From: Paenibacillus sp. AN1007
GTDB taxonomy: Bacteria; Bacillota; Bacilli; Paenibacillales; Paenibacillaceae
Length of the DNA: 64,000 nt
Reading direction: 5' to 3'
Assembly: GCF_040702995.1 (NCBI RefSeq)
Contig: NZ_CP159992.1
Span: 3,435,501-3,499,500 of the forward strand
Shown here: in pieces, positions 47,408-57,079 of the stretch
Layout: the number at the start of each line of letters is the position of its first letter
Numbering within the stretch: position 1 is the first letter of the stretch
Made by a program: the position numbers and the translations under genes
The notes under the pieces: generated by a model
Databases searched by the model: none
Seen by the model: the letters and a program-made list of their open reading frames with translations, nothing else
Told to the model about the DNA's origin: nothing

Positions 47408-49180
47408 TTAACCTGTAATCAACGGCAGCGTTACGGTGACTCTCGTACCCTCACCAACCGTGCTCGTAATCGTCACACCATATGGTGATCCGTACAAAAG
47501 CTCGATTCGATCATGTACATTCCGAATCCCTATGCCGCTGAACAGCTGCCGATTATTTTGGGGATTGGGCAGCGTTCCTCCCGTATTCAAGCCTTCAATG
47601 CCATCCCCGTTATCCATAATCTCACAAATTAACGATTCCCCTGCACGGGACACCATGACACGGATCGTACCGGTTTCCTTTTTAATAAATCCATGGAAAA
47701 AGGCATTTTCGATAAATGGCTGGATCACCAGCTTGGGAACATGATAATGTGTGCAGTCTGGAGCCACGTAAAAGGCCGCTTTAATTCGTCCGCCATAACG
47801 TACATGATTAATGAAGACATAGTTTTTCAGATTCTCAATCTCCTGCTCCACCGTCACCGTTTCCCTGACATCACTAATCGTATTTTGCAGCAGCCCAATC
47901 AGCGCATTAATGGTCTCGGCAGCCCGATCTTTATTGCCCTGCTGTACGAGAACTTTGACAGAGGCCAGTGTGTTATACAGGAAATGAGGATTAATCTGGC
48001 TCTGCAGTGCTGCAAGTTCCGCATTACGCTGTTCCCGCTGCGTCTGCACGAGTTGATCCACGTAATCGTGCAGCTCATCGAGCATGTAGTTGTAAGCATG
48101 GCCAAGCTGCCTGCTTTCATAACTTCCGCTGACCGGAATGTAGTTGTCAAGATCAGACTTTGTAATGTTCGACATCTGTTTGACCAGTCTGCGCAGTGAT
48201 TTGGTCATCTGACTTGTGATCAGGAATACCAGCAGCAGGGCCCCAAACACAATCGCAGCACAGATTAAGGCGACCGTTTTCAGATCGATAAGCTGTTCCA
48301 TTGCAGATTCTTTATCAACGATGTTGACCAGATAGAATCGGTAGAATGGCAGATACTCCGATAATATAATGCTTTCCTGACCCATTACCCGTGCCGTGAT
48401 GTTTTTGGGTGCGGTTTCCTTAATCTTCTCCGCGTAAGATAACAGTTCAGGTTGGATCGTCCCCATCCAGTCTTCCCGGTTAGAGGATACGATCTCTCCT
48501 TGTTCGTTCATGACGACGACATCATTGCCTCGGCTTGTAAAATTAGCGTAGAACTGACGGAAAGCCTCTTCTCTCATCGTAATATAAACCATGCCATAGA
48601 TCCGGCTTCTTGTTCGATCCGTTAAGGCCTTGGTCGCAGATATCATCTGCAGTTTGCCTTCCTTGGTCTGACTGTAGTAGTCATCAAAGATCAGCCGGCT
48701 CGGCGACTGGACCGCGGCTTTTGTAATGGGTTCCTGCTTCAATTCCTCACCCGTCTTCTGAATGTAAGAGGGATTGGTCGAGAAACTTCGCCCATTCACA
48801 CCCGCTATCGTAATACCTACCTCGTAAAAGTCAATGATGGTTTGAACACGTTTCATCGTTTCCCGCATATTATAGTATGATTTGGACAAAGCGACGGAGT
48901 CTCCGTCCCCCTCCGACAAAAAAGTGCGGATCGCACCACTTTGAGCTACGTTGTTGGTTACTGCGGCGATCGAGTCGTTAAATGCATCAAAATTAGTCTT
49001 GATCTGGCTGAGCACCTTCGAGTTTGTAATACTGAAGGTTTCCGTAAACAGGTTGGTAGACATATGAATCGTTGTCCATAATATGAGTACAGATACCAGA
49101 ACAATACTGACGACCATAACCAAAATCAGCTTGGGAAATAATCCGAGACGAGACAGGCCGTTGTTGATCCACTTTTTCAT
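47408..49180 (-). CDS. YesM-type sensor histidine kinase
   Basis: A 590-residue membrane sensor of the LytS/YesM class that controls carbohydrate genes. Transmembrane segment 1 is at about 16-38, an extracytoplasmic dCache-like sensor at 40-300, segment 2 at about 302-322 and HAMP at about 325-375. The phosphorylated His399 is in ALQSQINPHFLYNTLASV (His_kinase family). The ATPase motifs follow (FIENAFFHGF, DNGDGI, GIGIRNVHDRIELLYG). It is 64 bases downstream of its response regulator and upstream of the sugar importer. The signal is probably a sugar or a sugar-loaded binding protein. Confidence 0.93.
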   Translation of the reverse strand: MKKWINNGLSRLGLFPKLILVMVVSIVLVSVLILWTTIHMSTNLFTETFSITNSKVLSQIKTNFDAFNDSIAAVTNNVAQSGAIRTFLSEGDGDSVALSKSYYNMRETMKRVQTIIDFYEVGITIAGVNGRSFSTNPSYIQKTGEELKQEPITKAAVQSPSRLIFDDYYSQTKEGKLQMISATKALTDRTRSRIYGMVYITMREEAFRQFYANFTSRGNDVVVMNEQGEIVSSNREDWMGTIQPELLSYAEKIKETAPKNITARVMGQESIILSEYLPFYRFYLVNIVDKESAMEQLIDLKTVALICAAIVFGALLLVFLITSQMTKSLRRLVKQMSNITKSDLDNYIPVSGSYESRQLGHAYNYMLDELHDYVDQLVQTQREQRNAELAALQSQINPHFLYNTLASVKVLVQQGNKDRAAETINALIGLLQNTISDVRETVTVEQEIENLKNYVFINHVRYGGRIKAAFYVAPDCTHYHVPKLVIQPFIENAFFHGFIKKETGTIRVMVSRAGESLICEIMDNGDGIEGLNTGGTLPNPQNNRQLFSGIGIRNVHDRIELLYGSPYGVTITSTVGEGTRVTVTLPLITG

Positions 49181-49244
49181 GAAATAATCTCATCCATTTC
49201 TTTATGCTTCTATCCATACACTCTTGGCTGCTCAACTTGAGATC

Positions 49245-50786
49245 TTATGCCCAGAATTTACGCCGGTAACGGCTGGGTGATAATCCTGTGAATTTTTTAA
49301 ACACCTTACAGAAGTAACTGTGATCAGAATACCCTACCATACTGCTGATTTCTGATATCGTAACATCATCGGATCGCAGCAGTTCTTCCGCTTTTTCAAT
49401 ACGAATCTTGTTTAGATATTCATTAAAGCCTTCTTTTTTATGGGATGAGAAATAGCTGGACAAATACGACGGATTAAAATGGAAATGCTTGGCCACTTCG
49501 GATAGTCCTAGAGGCTGATCATAATGTTCATGCATGTAATCCAGCAGCATCTTCATATTCGGATCACTTCGCCTGCCGCCTGCACCCGTGACACACTCCT
49601 GAACCTCATTCATAAATTGATCCAGCACCTGCATAACTTCATTCAGACTTGAAGCACTGTCGACATTTTTGAAATACGTATATTTGCTTTCTTCCAATCC
49701 AGAAGATTGAACATCCATATCCGCCAGCGTAATCGTAACATTGAAGATCAGGTTGCCCAGAAACGACTTGATCTCAAATACATCCGCAACGTAGTCTTTC
49801 CCCAGTGATGCTGCATGATCATGCAGATACTCTCTGGCTGCCTCCACCCGGTTACGTTTCACATGCTGCAAAAACATATTGACATTGAATTGATATCCTG
49901 CAGGATGCATCGGTGGAAGTTCACCATCAATCAGAATGGAACGCTTCGTATAATAGAAGCAAAATTCCATTAATTTAATCAGGCGCTCGCGGTAAACCTC
50001 ACCCATCTTTTCAAATGAATTAAATTTTTCGCTAAGCACCCATACCGGACCATGCTGCCCAGCTCCCACTTCACCAGCCCACGCTCTGATTTGCTCAACC
50101 ATATTTTCATCCTGCTCAGGACTAACATTCAGCAGCATAACAGGTAAACGGCTTTCGGCAGGTAAAACGGCACATTCAATCTCAGGCATCCGCTTTCGAA
50201 CCTCAGTTTCAATCTGTTCATGATCCTGATTTTTCATAGTGCGGTCAGCGGGCTGGAAGGCAAGTAAACGGAAAGCGCCTAACGGGAAGCTTTCCCGAAT
50301 GGTTGGCATTTCCTTGTCTTCGTCCAGCGTGAATCCGGACAGCATCTTTTCCATCAGCTGCCCAAGCCGCCAGCCTTCATGTGAAGGCTCGTACTTGAGC
50401 TCAGGTATTTTGCCGGCGGTACGTCTCAATACTTCCAGCAGTTCATTTGTGTCCAGTTTAGGTTTGAGAATATAATCCGCGGCCCCGTGCTGCAGTGTGG
50501 ATCGAACATACTCGAATTCACTGAAGCTGCTCAGTACGATGACCTCAATATGCGGATAACCTGCCTTGAGTGTGCGGACGAATGTTTCACCATCCATAAC
50601 CGGCATCACGATGTCAGTTATGACAATATCCGGTTTTAACAGCTCCACCTGCTGCAAACCCTCTTCACCATTGGAGGCTTCTCCTACAATATTAAATCCT
50701 TCAGCTTCCCAGTTCATGTGGTGTTTGATACCCTGTCTAACCAGAAATTCATCGTCAACAATCAGCACCTTGCACAGCCGGTTCAT
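49245..50786 (-). CDS. YesN-type response regulator with AraC DNA-binding domain
   Basis: A 513-residue regulator. The receiver domain (1-120) has the acidic pair Asp11-Asp12, phosphoacceptor Asp58 in IVITDIVMP and Lys in YILKPK. A long middle region (about 130-400) of unknown fold follows. The C-terminal AraC domain has both helix-turn-helices: LGLSEVAKHFHFNPSYLSSYFSSHKKEGFNEYLN and ISEISSMVGYSDHSYFCKVFKKFTGLSPSRYR. ATG at 50786 follows AGGGGGG. It forms an operon with the kinase and most likely activates the adjacent importer and perhaps lacZ or the xyloglucanase. Confidence 0.94.
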   Translation of the reverse strand: MNRLCKVLIVDDEFLVRQGIKHHMNWEAEGFNIVGEASNGEEGLQQVELLKPDIVITDIVMPVMDGETFVRTLKAGYPHIEVIVLSSFSEFEYVRSTLQHGAADYILKPKLDTNELLEVLRRTAGKIPELKYEPSHEGWRLGQLMEKMLSGFTLDEDKEMPTIRESFPLGAFRLLAFQPADRTMKNQDHEQIETEVRKRMPEIECAVLPAESRLPVMLLNVSPEQDENMVEQIRAWAGEVGAGQHGPVWVLSEKFNSFEKMGEVYRERLIKLMEFCFYYTKRSILIDGELPPMHPAGYQFNVNMFLQHVKRNRVEAAREYLHDHAASLGKDYVADVFEIKSFLGNLIFNVTITLADMDVQSSGLEESKYTYFKNVDSASSLNEVMQVLDQFMNEVQECVTGAGGRRSDPNMKMLLDYMHEHYDQPLGLSEVAKHFHFNPSYLSSYFSSHKKEGFNEYLNKIRIEKAEELLRSDDVTISEISSMVGYSDHSYFCKVFKKFTGLSPSRYRRKFWA

Positions 50787-50977
50787 GATCGCGACCCCCC
50801 TGTCTCATCTATCACTCTATTTCTCTACAGTCTCACCCTTTATATGTCTGTAAATGAAGTCTGCCCTTGTTAGCGGTTACATTAGTATTAAAATAATTGT
50901 ACATCTTGTTATATCTTAAATCCTATGTTTAAGCAATAGTAACTACCCATAGTTTACACTATAATTCGACAAAACAA

Positions 50978-51026
50978 GAAGTCCCAAAACGCCGCTTCCT
51001 ATTCCGGCGTCTTGAGACCTCTTAAT
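50978..51026 (-). terminator. Terminator after the xyloglucanase gene
   Basis: Minus strand AAGAGGTCTCAAGACGCCG pairs with CGGCGTTTTGGGACTTCTT, then GTTTTG. It begins about 44 bases after the stop at 51070. Confidence 0.75.
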
Positions 51027-51069
51027 CTTTTCTACTGCAATAAGTTCATCAAAAACCTGGAGCCTGACG

Positions 51070-54000
51070 TTACGGCTCCATACCCCATTGAAGCTGATCC
51101 GCAACATATCCGGTTACTTTGGACCAGTCCGCATAGGATGTGAGGGAATCCGCGAAGGAATAATCATCTGTTTGAGTATAGCTCGTCCAGTTCTCTTTGG
51201 AAAAACGAGTCTGTATTTCCGTGTTCTGTCCCGGGTTCAGTGTTCCAGCCGAGGTCTTGAATCCAATCTCAAGCATGTGATCGGCTCCAGGAAGAGCCGG
51301 GCTTAATGAACGAAATGTACCGATAATATTGTCGTTACCGACAGCTGCCCAGTCACAGAAAAACTGTTGAGGCTGACTGTCGTCTATCGTGTAATAATAC
51401 CGAATCTTCACATCCGACAGATTCAGTGGATCCGTACCTGTATTGGTCAATCTGAACTTGGGATTAATAGAGCTGCTGGATGCGGACGTTGTTCCGTTGT
51501 ACATTTCGATACGGATGGTTCCATCCGGCACAACCACCGTTGTATCTTTAACCGTCAGGTTCAGCACTGCAGGGCTGCCTGCGCTGAATTGGAATGTGAA
51601 CACGGCAGCTCCTTTTGGCAGTGAGGCTAGATAGGTTTTATTTAATACAACCTGATTGCCTGTCACAGTATAGTCCGTACCGGAAGCAAGTACCGTATTC
51701 CCGTTACGAATGGATGTCAGTGTGTTGCCATTGAGTGTTAACGTCACTGGAACGTCGGCCTGATGCTCCGTATTCAAATCAAACTGTGCCGTTACAGGGG
51801 TAATGGTAGAATTCGGTATCGTCGGTGTACCGCCATTGCCGTTAACCGGATCTGCATACAAGATTCCGCGTCCATTTGTACCCAGATACACTCTGCCATA
51901 AATACGTGGGTCTCCTGTAATCGTCGTTACTCGAGCATATTGGTGCTGGTCATCATTGATCCGTACCCAGCTTGCTCCACCGTCATCCGAGCGGAAAAAT
52001 CCACGGGTTCCATCGATTTGTGCCACCGTATACAAGGCGACAACACTCTGCCCAGGTGCTGCCTTACCAAAACCGATGCTGTCAGCTTCCTCTACATTGG
52101 CAAGCTTTGTGAATGTGGCTCCCGAATCAGTCGAATGCCACAAGCCATAAGGCCCTTCTTCTTCATCTCCTCCTGCAAACCACAGTTCACCTTCTACCCC
52201 CGGTACAGCATCAAGATCCGAATTGCCAGAAACCGGAAGCCCGGCAGCCGGAGATACACTAAACGACGCTCCGCCATTAACGCTGACGTAAATTTTCCCT
52301 GCGGCGAAGCCATAGAACTTGTTCGGGTTGACCCGGTCGGAAATCACTTTAGCCCCTGCTGGTATACCTGTACTTGCTGTCCATGAATTACCGCCATCAG
52401 AGTGGAATACCCCGCGATCCGATGTGCTCCAGACCAGACGGCTGCCTGTCGCCGAGATGGCAACGGTCCCGCCTCCGGCAGTGCCTGACGGCTCTGCGCT
52501 TGCTTTGTACCACGTTTTTCCTCCATCACTGGATAAGCCAATAGACTTCGCGTTGGGATCAACGGTGTAATCTGCTTTACCCACACGTACCATCGTGTTT
52601 GGATTCAATTCCGCAAAGTCAATGCTCTCCGTTGAAGGATAGTTTGGATTCGTGAACATCGTTTCCGGAGCTTTGGTCAGATCGTCATGGCGGAACCCGG
52701 CAACGTCACCCAGAGCACTCAGCAGATTCGCTCCGCTTGGCGGGCTGATCAGATCCATGACGTTGGTTTCTTCAATGCCTTTAGCCATAACGGAGAGGTT
52801 AATCTTCTTATCTGCATCCCAATCCGTAAGATTGTTTGTTCCGTAGATGGTGGCCCCCGTTCCATACATCAACCGATCGGAATCAAAGGGGTCAATCTCC
52901 AGCGCGTCAATCATCCAGCCCAGTTTCGGTGTGATCTCAGGCGGCGCAGGATTCACACCAAACGTTAACCAAGGGGCTGCCGAAATATCCTGCGTATATC
53001 TGAATTTGCGATCAGGATATCCTTCAAAATCCCATATACGTGTCCAGGTGTCTCCACCGTCTTTACTTCGGAACAGAATGGCATCCGGCCACCAGGAATT
53101 CAGTGTGGCAACCATTATTGTACCAGGTTCCTGAGCGTCAATGGCCAGCCCCCCGTAACCATAGTAGTTATCTGAGCTGCTGCTCGGCACAGGGCTGATA
53201 TTTTTCCACACCCCTGTCGCTGTGTTCAGCTTCCAGACTTCCCCCTTCGTTCCGTCGTAGGGTCCAGCACCGTTGCTGTAAGTAATATACAGACTTCCAT
53301 CCACATCCATTTTTCCATGATGAGGCAGGTAACCTGTCGGCTGCCCAGGAACCGCATCCCAGGTCAAACCACCGTCTGTACTGCGGTATATGCTTTCACT
53401 TTTGTCCGCCACCCCGACATAAATCGTCTGGGATGCCTGTCCGGCGGTACCGCTCGTTTCATCAAAGGTGATCCAGGCCAAGCCTATAATGTCACTCGTA
53501 TACTCGTTGGCTGGGTTTTCAACATAATTACCTGGATTCGGAAAACTGGTGACTTTACTCCAGGTTACTCCATAATCCGTACTTTTCCATAGTCCGTTAC
53601 CGCTGCGAGCTCCAAAGTATAAAATCCGGTGATCGTTCGGGTCAATGGCCAGACGCTCTCCCATGGAACGTCCAGGCATGTTGCCGCCTACCTTGAAGGG
53701 CAGCTCTGTTTTTTCCCACGTATCTCCCCGGTCTGTGGAACGAAAAATATAACCGTTATCCTTCACCCATGAGTTGGTATACGTTCCTACCGCCATATAC
53801 ACGCGGTCGGGATCGACAGGGTCGGAGGCAAGTGCGTCGACTCCGTTATTGTTCCAGTCATCCCATCCTACAAAATCCGTCAGAGGAGTCCAGCTGCTGT
53901 CTGCCGGATTCCAGCGATAGGCCCCTCCGATATCTGTTCGTGCGTAGATTAAATCCTTCTCGGACTCATTAAAAATGATACCTGGAATAAAACCTCCGCC

Positions 54001-54144
54001 TCCGCCAGTGACAACGTTTTTCCATTCATAAGCTTCACTCGGCGCTGCCGCGGAAGTTCCAGCCATCCCCATGCCGCCCAGTGAAGCCGCCACAATCGCT
54101 GCACTCAAACTTATCATTCGCAGCTTGCTCATCCATGATCTCAT
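51070..54144 (-). CDS. Secreted GH74 xyloglucanase with X2 and CBM3 modules
   Basis: A 1024-residue extracellular enzyme that hydrolyses xyloglucan. The signal peptide is about residues 1-33 (LSAAIVAASLGGMGMAGTSAAA). The GH74 catalytic part (about 38-790) is two seven-bladed propellers with many STDxGxTW-type BNR repeats; catalytic Asp71 is in IYARTDIGGAYRW and Asp480 in LSALGDVAGFRHD, matching the two acids of characterised Xgh74 enzymes. A CBM_X2 module follows (about 795-890), then a cellulose-binding CBM3 (about 895-1024, VKIRYYYTIDDSQPQQFFCDWA). This layout is known in Paenibacillus. ATG at 54144 follows GGGAGG. A cre-like site lies upstream. Confidence 0.94.
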   Translation of the reverse strand: MRSWMSKLRMISLSAAIVAASLGGMGMAGTSAAAPSEAYEWKNVVTGGGGGFIPGIIFNESEKDLIYARTDIGGAYRWNPADSSWTPLTDFVGWDDWNNNGVDALASDPVDPDRVYMAVGTYTNSWVKDNGYIFRSTDRGDTWEKTELPFKVGGNMPGRSMGERLAIDPNDHRILYFGARSGNGLWKSTDYGVTWSKVTSFPNPGNYVENPANEYTSDIIGLAWITFDETSGTAGQASQTIYVGVADKSESIYRSTDGGLTWDAVPGQPTGYLPHHGKMDVDGSLYITYSNGAGPYDGTKGEVWKLNTATGVWKNISPVPSSSSDNYYGYGGLAIDAQEPGTIMVATLNSWWPDAILFRSKDGGDTWTRIWDFEGYPDRKFRYTQDISAAPWLTFGVNPAPPEITPKLGWMIDALEIDPFDSDRLMYGTGATIYGTNNLTDWDADKKINLSVMAKGIEETNVMDLISPPSGANLLSALGDVAGFRHDDLTKAPETMFTNPNYPSTESIDFAELNPNTMVRVGKADYTVDPNAKSIGLSSDGGKTWYKASAEPSGTAGGGTVAISATGSRLVWSTSDRGVFHSDGGNSWTASTGIPAGAKVISDRVNPNKFYGFAAGKIYVSVNGGASFSVSPAAGLPVSGNSDLDAVPGVEGELWFAGGDEEEGPYGLWHSTDSGATFTKLANVEEADSIGFGKAAPGQSVVALYTVAQIDGTRGFFRSDDGGASWVRINDDQHQYARVTTITGDPRIYGRVYLGTNGRGILYADPVNGNGGTPTIPNSTITPVTAQFDLNTEHQADVPVTLTLNGNTLTSIRNGNTVLASGTDYTVTGNQVVLNKTYLASLPKGAAVFTFQFSAGSPAVLNLTVKDTTVVVPDGTIRIEMYNGTTSASSSSINPKFRLTNTGTDPLNLSDVKIRYYYTIDDSQPQQFFCDWAAVGNDNIIGTFRSLSPALPGADHMLEIGFKTSAGTLNPGQNTEIQTRFSKENWTSYTQTDDYSFADSLTSYADWSKVTGYVADQLQWGMEP

Positions 54145-54463
54145 CTCAATATACCTCCCTTTCCTGTTTGAACGTTTCAGGCAACCCGGTCTATCCCCGC
54201 TGTCTCATCCTGCTGATGATGGCGTTTCAGACGAAATCACAGCTGCTTCTTATAGGGAAAATCCACCTCCCTTCATTTAAGATTAAGCGCTTACAAAATC
54301 TCTCATTCAAAAACCATAAAATGTATTATTTTTTCAATAATTAACATTCGATGGAAAACGTTTTTTTCCTTTGTTTGAAAACTCTTTTTTTAAAAAGTTT
54401 TCTAGCGATAGTTCTAACAGAGATGACATACCAGGCGTGCACGACAAAAAAGGGGGAAATGAA
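54145..54463. other. Upstream region of the xyloglucanase gene
   Basis: AT-rich gap containing the xyloglucanase ribosome binding site and the cre-like element at 54282-54296. No gene and no firm promoter hexamers were identified. Confidence 0.4.
54282..54296 (-). promoter_or_regulatory. cre-like CcpA site upstream of the xyloglucanase
   Basis: On the minus strand TTGTAAGCGCTTAAT matches the cre consensus with one mismatch and has the typical symmetric GCGC core. Confidence 0.6.
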
Positions 54464-54496
54464 CTCAAAAAAAGATGCTGTTCTCACAGCATCTCT
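54464..54496 (-). terminator. Terminator after the SMP-30 gene
   Basis: AGATGCTG / CAGCATCT stem followed on the minus strand by seven T residues; ends the esterase-esterase-lactonase unit. Confidence 0.85.
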
Positions 54497-54527
54497 GATC
54501 CATTCGTATTTTGTCGGTACACTTTGC

Positions 54528-55409
54528 TTACGCTTTACGTCCATAGACATGTGTTTCCTGCCCTTTTACGCCAGGCTTCACCACAAATAATGAGCCTGCT
54601 TGCGGCGTTTCCTGTAATCGTTCTTCCTTGATTCCGATCCGTGCGGTAGTAATATACAGATCTTCGAGGTCAGGCCCGCCAAAACAGCAGGACGTTACCT
54701 GATCTGCTGGCACGTCTATCTGCTGCAGCAGTTCCGATGTATCGGGATTCCAGCGGGTAACTCTCCCGCCGCCCCAATGTGCAACCCACAGCATGCCTTC
54801 AGCATCTACAGTCATCCCGTCCGGGAATCCCATGTCTTCCGGAACCGAGACGACGCTGGTCCGATTGGAGATCGTGCCGGAAGCCAGATCAAAATCAAAA
54901 CGGTCAACGGAACGTGTCGGCGTATCAATATAATACATGAACTTGCGATCCGGGCTCCAGCCGAGACCATTGGATGTAGATACGTGCTGCACCATGGTCC
55001 GTACGGGCTTCCCTTCTTCCAGACAATAGAGTGATCCAGCCTTTTCCTCATTGTTCAGACTCATCGTGCCAGCCCAGAAACGGCCATAAGCATCGCATTT
55101 TCCATCGTTGAATCGATTCGTTGATTTGTCCTGCTCCGGGTCTGCAATGGCCTCCCGTTCACCCGTGAGCAGATGGTATGTATAGAATCCGCTGCGAAGA
55201 GCAGCGATGACCTCATCTCCGCGATAGGGAACGACTGCTCCGACATGCTCACCCACGTCATAGGCTCGATCCTCACCTGTGAGCGGATTGTATGCGTGTA
55301 TTTTAAAACCTTCAATATCTACCCATAACAAACGGTTATTTTCTGCATCCCAGCTTGGTCCTTCTCCCAATTGTGCCGGCGTATCCACAACTACAGTTAC
55401 ATTACTCAT
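54528..55409 (-). CDS. SMP-30/gluconolactonase-family lactonase
   Basis: A 293-residue six-bladed propeller enzyme that probably opens sugar lactones in the cytoplasm. The metal-binding residues are in AQLGEGPSWD (Glu), STSNGLGWSPD (Asn) and GFPDGMTVD (Asp); RFNDGKCDAYGRFWAGTM is also typical. ATG at 55409 follows GGAGGAACGAG; the frame to 55448 overlaps the upstream esterase gene. The 14-base gap to the Axe2-like gene places both in one operon. The exact lactone is unknown; xylono-, galactono- or arabinonolactone would fit the context. Confidence 0.9.
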   Translation of the reverse strand: MSNVTVVVDTPAQLGEGPSWDAENNRLLWVDIEGFKIHAYNPLTGEDRAYDVGEHVGAVVPYRGDEVIAALRSGFYTYHLLTGEREAIADPEQDKSTNRFNDGKCDAYGRFWAGTMSLNNEEKAGSLYCLEEGKPVRTMVQHVSTSNGLGWSPDRKFMYYIDTPTRSVDRFDFDLASGTISNRTSVVSVPEDMGFPDGMTVDAEGMLWVAHWGGGRVTRWNPDTSELLQQIDVPADQVTSCCFGGPDLEDLYITTARIGIKEERLQETPQAGSLFVVKPGVKGQETHVYGRKA

Positions 55410-55423
55410 ATCCTCGTTCCTCC

Positions 55424-56083
55424 TCAGGATTTTGGTTTCCCGGACCACTCAAAGCCAATCGCATCCAGGAAAGCCTTGCTTAGTACCATGTGACCTGCTG
55501 CATCCGGGTGTACTCTGTCATGTGTAAGTACGGATGTATAAAAATGTTCCCACAGCGGCTCGAATGCTGCCTGTGTATCTACAAACAGAGCATCATATTC
55601 AGACGCCACTCTGCGAACAGCCTCACCATAGATATCCATCGTGGCCCGCATCGGATCTTCCGGGTTCGCTTCAAGATAATACGGAGTCATCAGCACAAGC
55701 CCTTTTAGATTAGGGCGAACAGATGCGACCAGTTCCCTTAGTGTTGTCTCGTATTCTTCCAGAAACACATGTGAATCTGCCAGCGGATGATCAAACTGAC
55801 GCCATACATCGTTAATACCGATCATCACTGTCAGCCAATCGGGCTTCAATTCGAGCACGTCTCGTTCCCAGCGCTGCTTCAAATCACGGACGGTATTCCC
55901 GCTATTACCCACATTCTGTACACGAAGCAACAATTCAGGATAAATCGAACGTAACAGTGCATTAACCTGGCCCACAAACCCATGACCAAGCCCCGAGCTT
56001 CCTTCCCCGACAGGATGTGCACGTCCGCAATCCGTAATGGAATCCCCGATAAAAAGAAGCTTGTCATTCTTTTGCAATTTCAT
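55424..56083 (-). CDS. axe2: SGNH acetylxylan esterase (Axe2-like)
   Basis: A 219-residue serine esterase without a signal peptide, so intracellular. The length and blocks such as KLLFIGDSITDCGRA, GNSGNTVRDLK, MIGINDVWRQ, DPMRATMDIYG, LFVDTQAAFE and DRVHPDAAGHM closely match the Geobacillus Axe2 enzyme that removes acetyl groups from xylo-oligosaccharides. Block I Ser15 and the C-terminal Asp-His pair (DRVHP) make the triad. ATG at 56083 follows AAAGGAG. The substrate is inferred from the similarity and from the hemicellulose context. Confidence 0.9.
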   Translation of the reverse strand: MKLQKNDKLLFIGDSITDCGRAHPVGEGSSGLGHGFVGQVNALLRSIYPELLLRVQNVGNSGNTVRDLKQRWERDVLELKPDWLTVMIGINDVWRQFDHPLADSHVFLEEYETTLRELVASVRPNLKGLVLMTPYYLEANPEDPMRATMDIYGEAVRRVASEYDALFVDTQAAFEPLWEHFYTSVLTHDRVHPDAAGHMVLSKAFLDAIGFEWSGKPKS

Positions 56084-56151
56084 AGTTCTGTTCTCCTTTG
56101 CAGATAAGAAAGTACGATATGGTTATTTGCAGAACGGAATACGTACTGTTA

Positions 56152-56943
56152 TTACCAGCCTTGATTTTTAAGCCATGTGAGGCACAGATCAGACCATACA
56201 CGCACGGCATTATCGTTCTCCGCCAGCCCCAAGCCGTGTGGACCTTTTTCAAATACATGCAGATCATATGGAATTCCATGTGTCCCTAAAGCCAGAGCAT
56301 ATCGCAAACTATTCTCTACGGGTACAGCCTGATCATTACTGGTGTGCCAGATGAATGCTTCCGGAGCATCCGCTTTAACCTGCTGCTCTGCACTAAAAGC
56401 CCGAATCTGTTCGTCCGATGCATCCTCGCCCAGCAGATTGATACGTGAGCCCTCATGTCCGTAAGATCCCATCGTAATGACCGGATAGCAGAGAATGACA
56501 CGGTCTGGACGAGAGCTGCACCGTTCAATCCAATCTTCATGGTCCGGTTGTCCATCATCATACTGTGTTCCCAACGTTGCTGTTAAATGGCCGCCCGCCG
56601 AAAAACCAAGCACAGCGATCTTGGACGGGTTGATTCCGTATTGTTCTGCATGGGCTCGAACATAGCGGATGGCTCGCTGTCCGTCAGCCTTAGGCGCTGG
56701 ATGACGATGCGGCGCTACCCGATACTTGAGTACAAAAGCACTAATCCCGGCACGGTTTAACAACGCTGCTATAGGTGCACCCTCGTGATCAGCGAGACCA
56801 CCATAACCGCCTCCTGGACATACAATGACAGCGCTCTCGGAACCAGGTTGAATAAAAGGGATCAGGTGCGGCATTTCGTCTTCACGACCTGCTGCCGCAT
56901 AGGGGGCCGCCTGCTCCCACAAAGGAATAATTGAACTCATCAT
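56152..56943 (-). CDS. Alpha/beta hydrolase, probable acetyl esterase
   Basis: A 263-residue hydrolase with the CPGGGYGGLADHEG oxyanion region near residue 42, nucleophile Ser in VLGFSAGGHLTATLG, Asp in HTSNDQAVPVENS and His in EKGPHGLGLAE. No signal peptide, so intracellular. It resembles the BD-FAE/Aes-type esterases often found beside hemicellulose genes, where they deacetylate imported oligosaccharides. ATG at 56943 is chosen since GAGAGG lies nine bases upstream. It heads the operon with the Axe2-like and SMP-30 genes. Confidence 0.87.
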   Translation of the reverse strand: MMSSIIPLWEQAAPYAAAGREDEMPHLIPFIQPGSESAVIVCPGGGYGGLADHEGAPIAALLNRAGISAFVLKYRVAPHRHPAPKADGQRAIRYVRAHAEQYGINPSKIAVLGFSAGGHLTATLGTQYDDGQPDHEDWIERCSSRPDRVILCYPVITMGSYGHEGSRINLLGEDASDEQIRAFSAEQQVKADAPEAFIWHTSNDQAVPVENSLRYALALGTHGIPYDLHVFEKGPHGLGLAENDNAVRVWSDLCLTWLKNQGW

Positions 56944-57079
56944 ATGGCTCATCCTCTCTCGTTGGCACGGATTACATCCGTTTAATCGTTTTCGATTCTA
57001 GGATTCGATACCATCATAACGGCAACAGGAGGAAGCATCAATACCCTTCTGTATATCTTTTTGTTCAACTTGGTCCTAA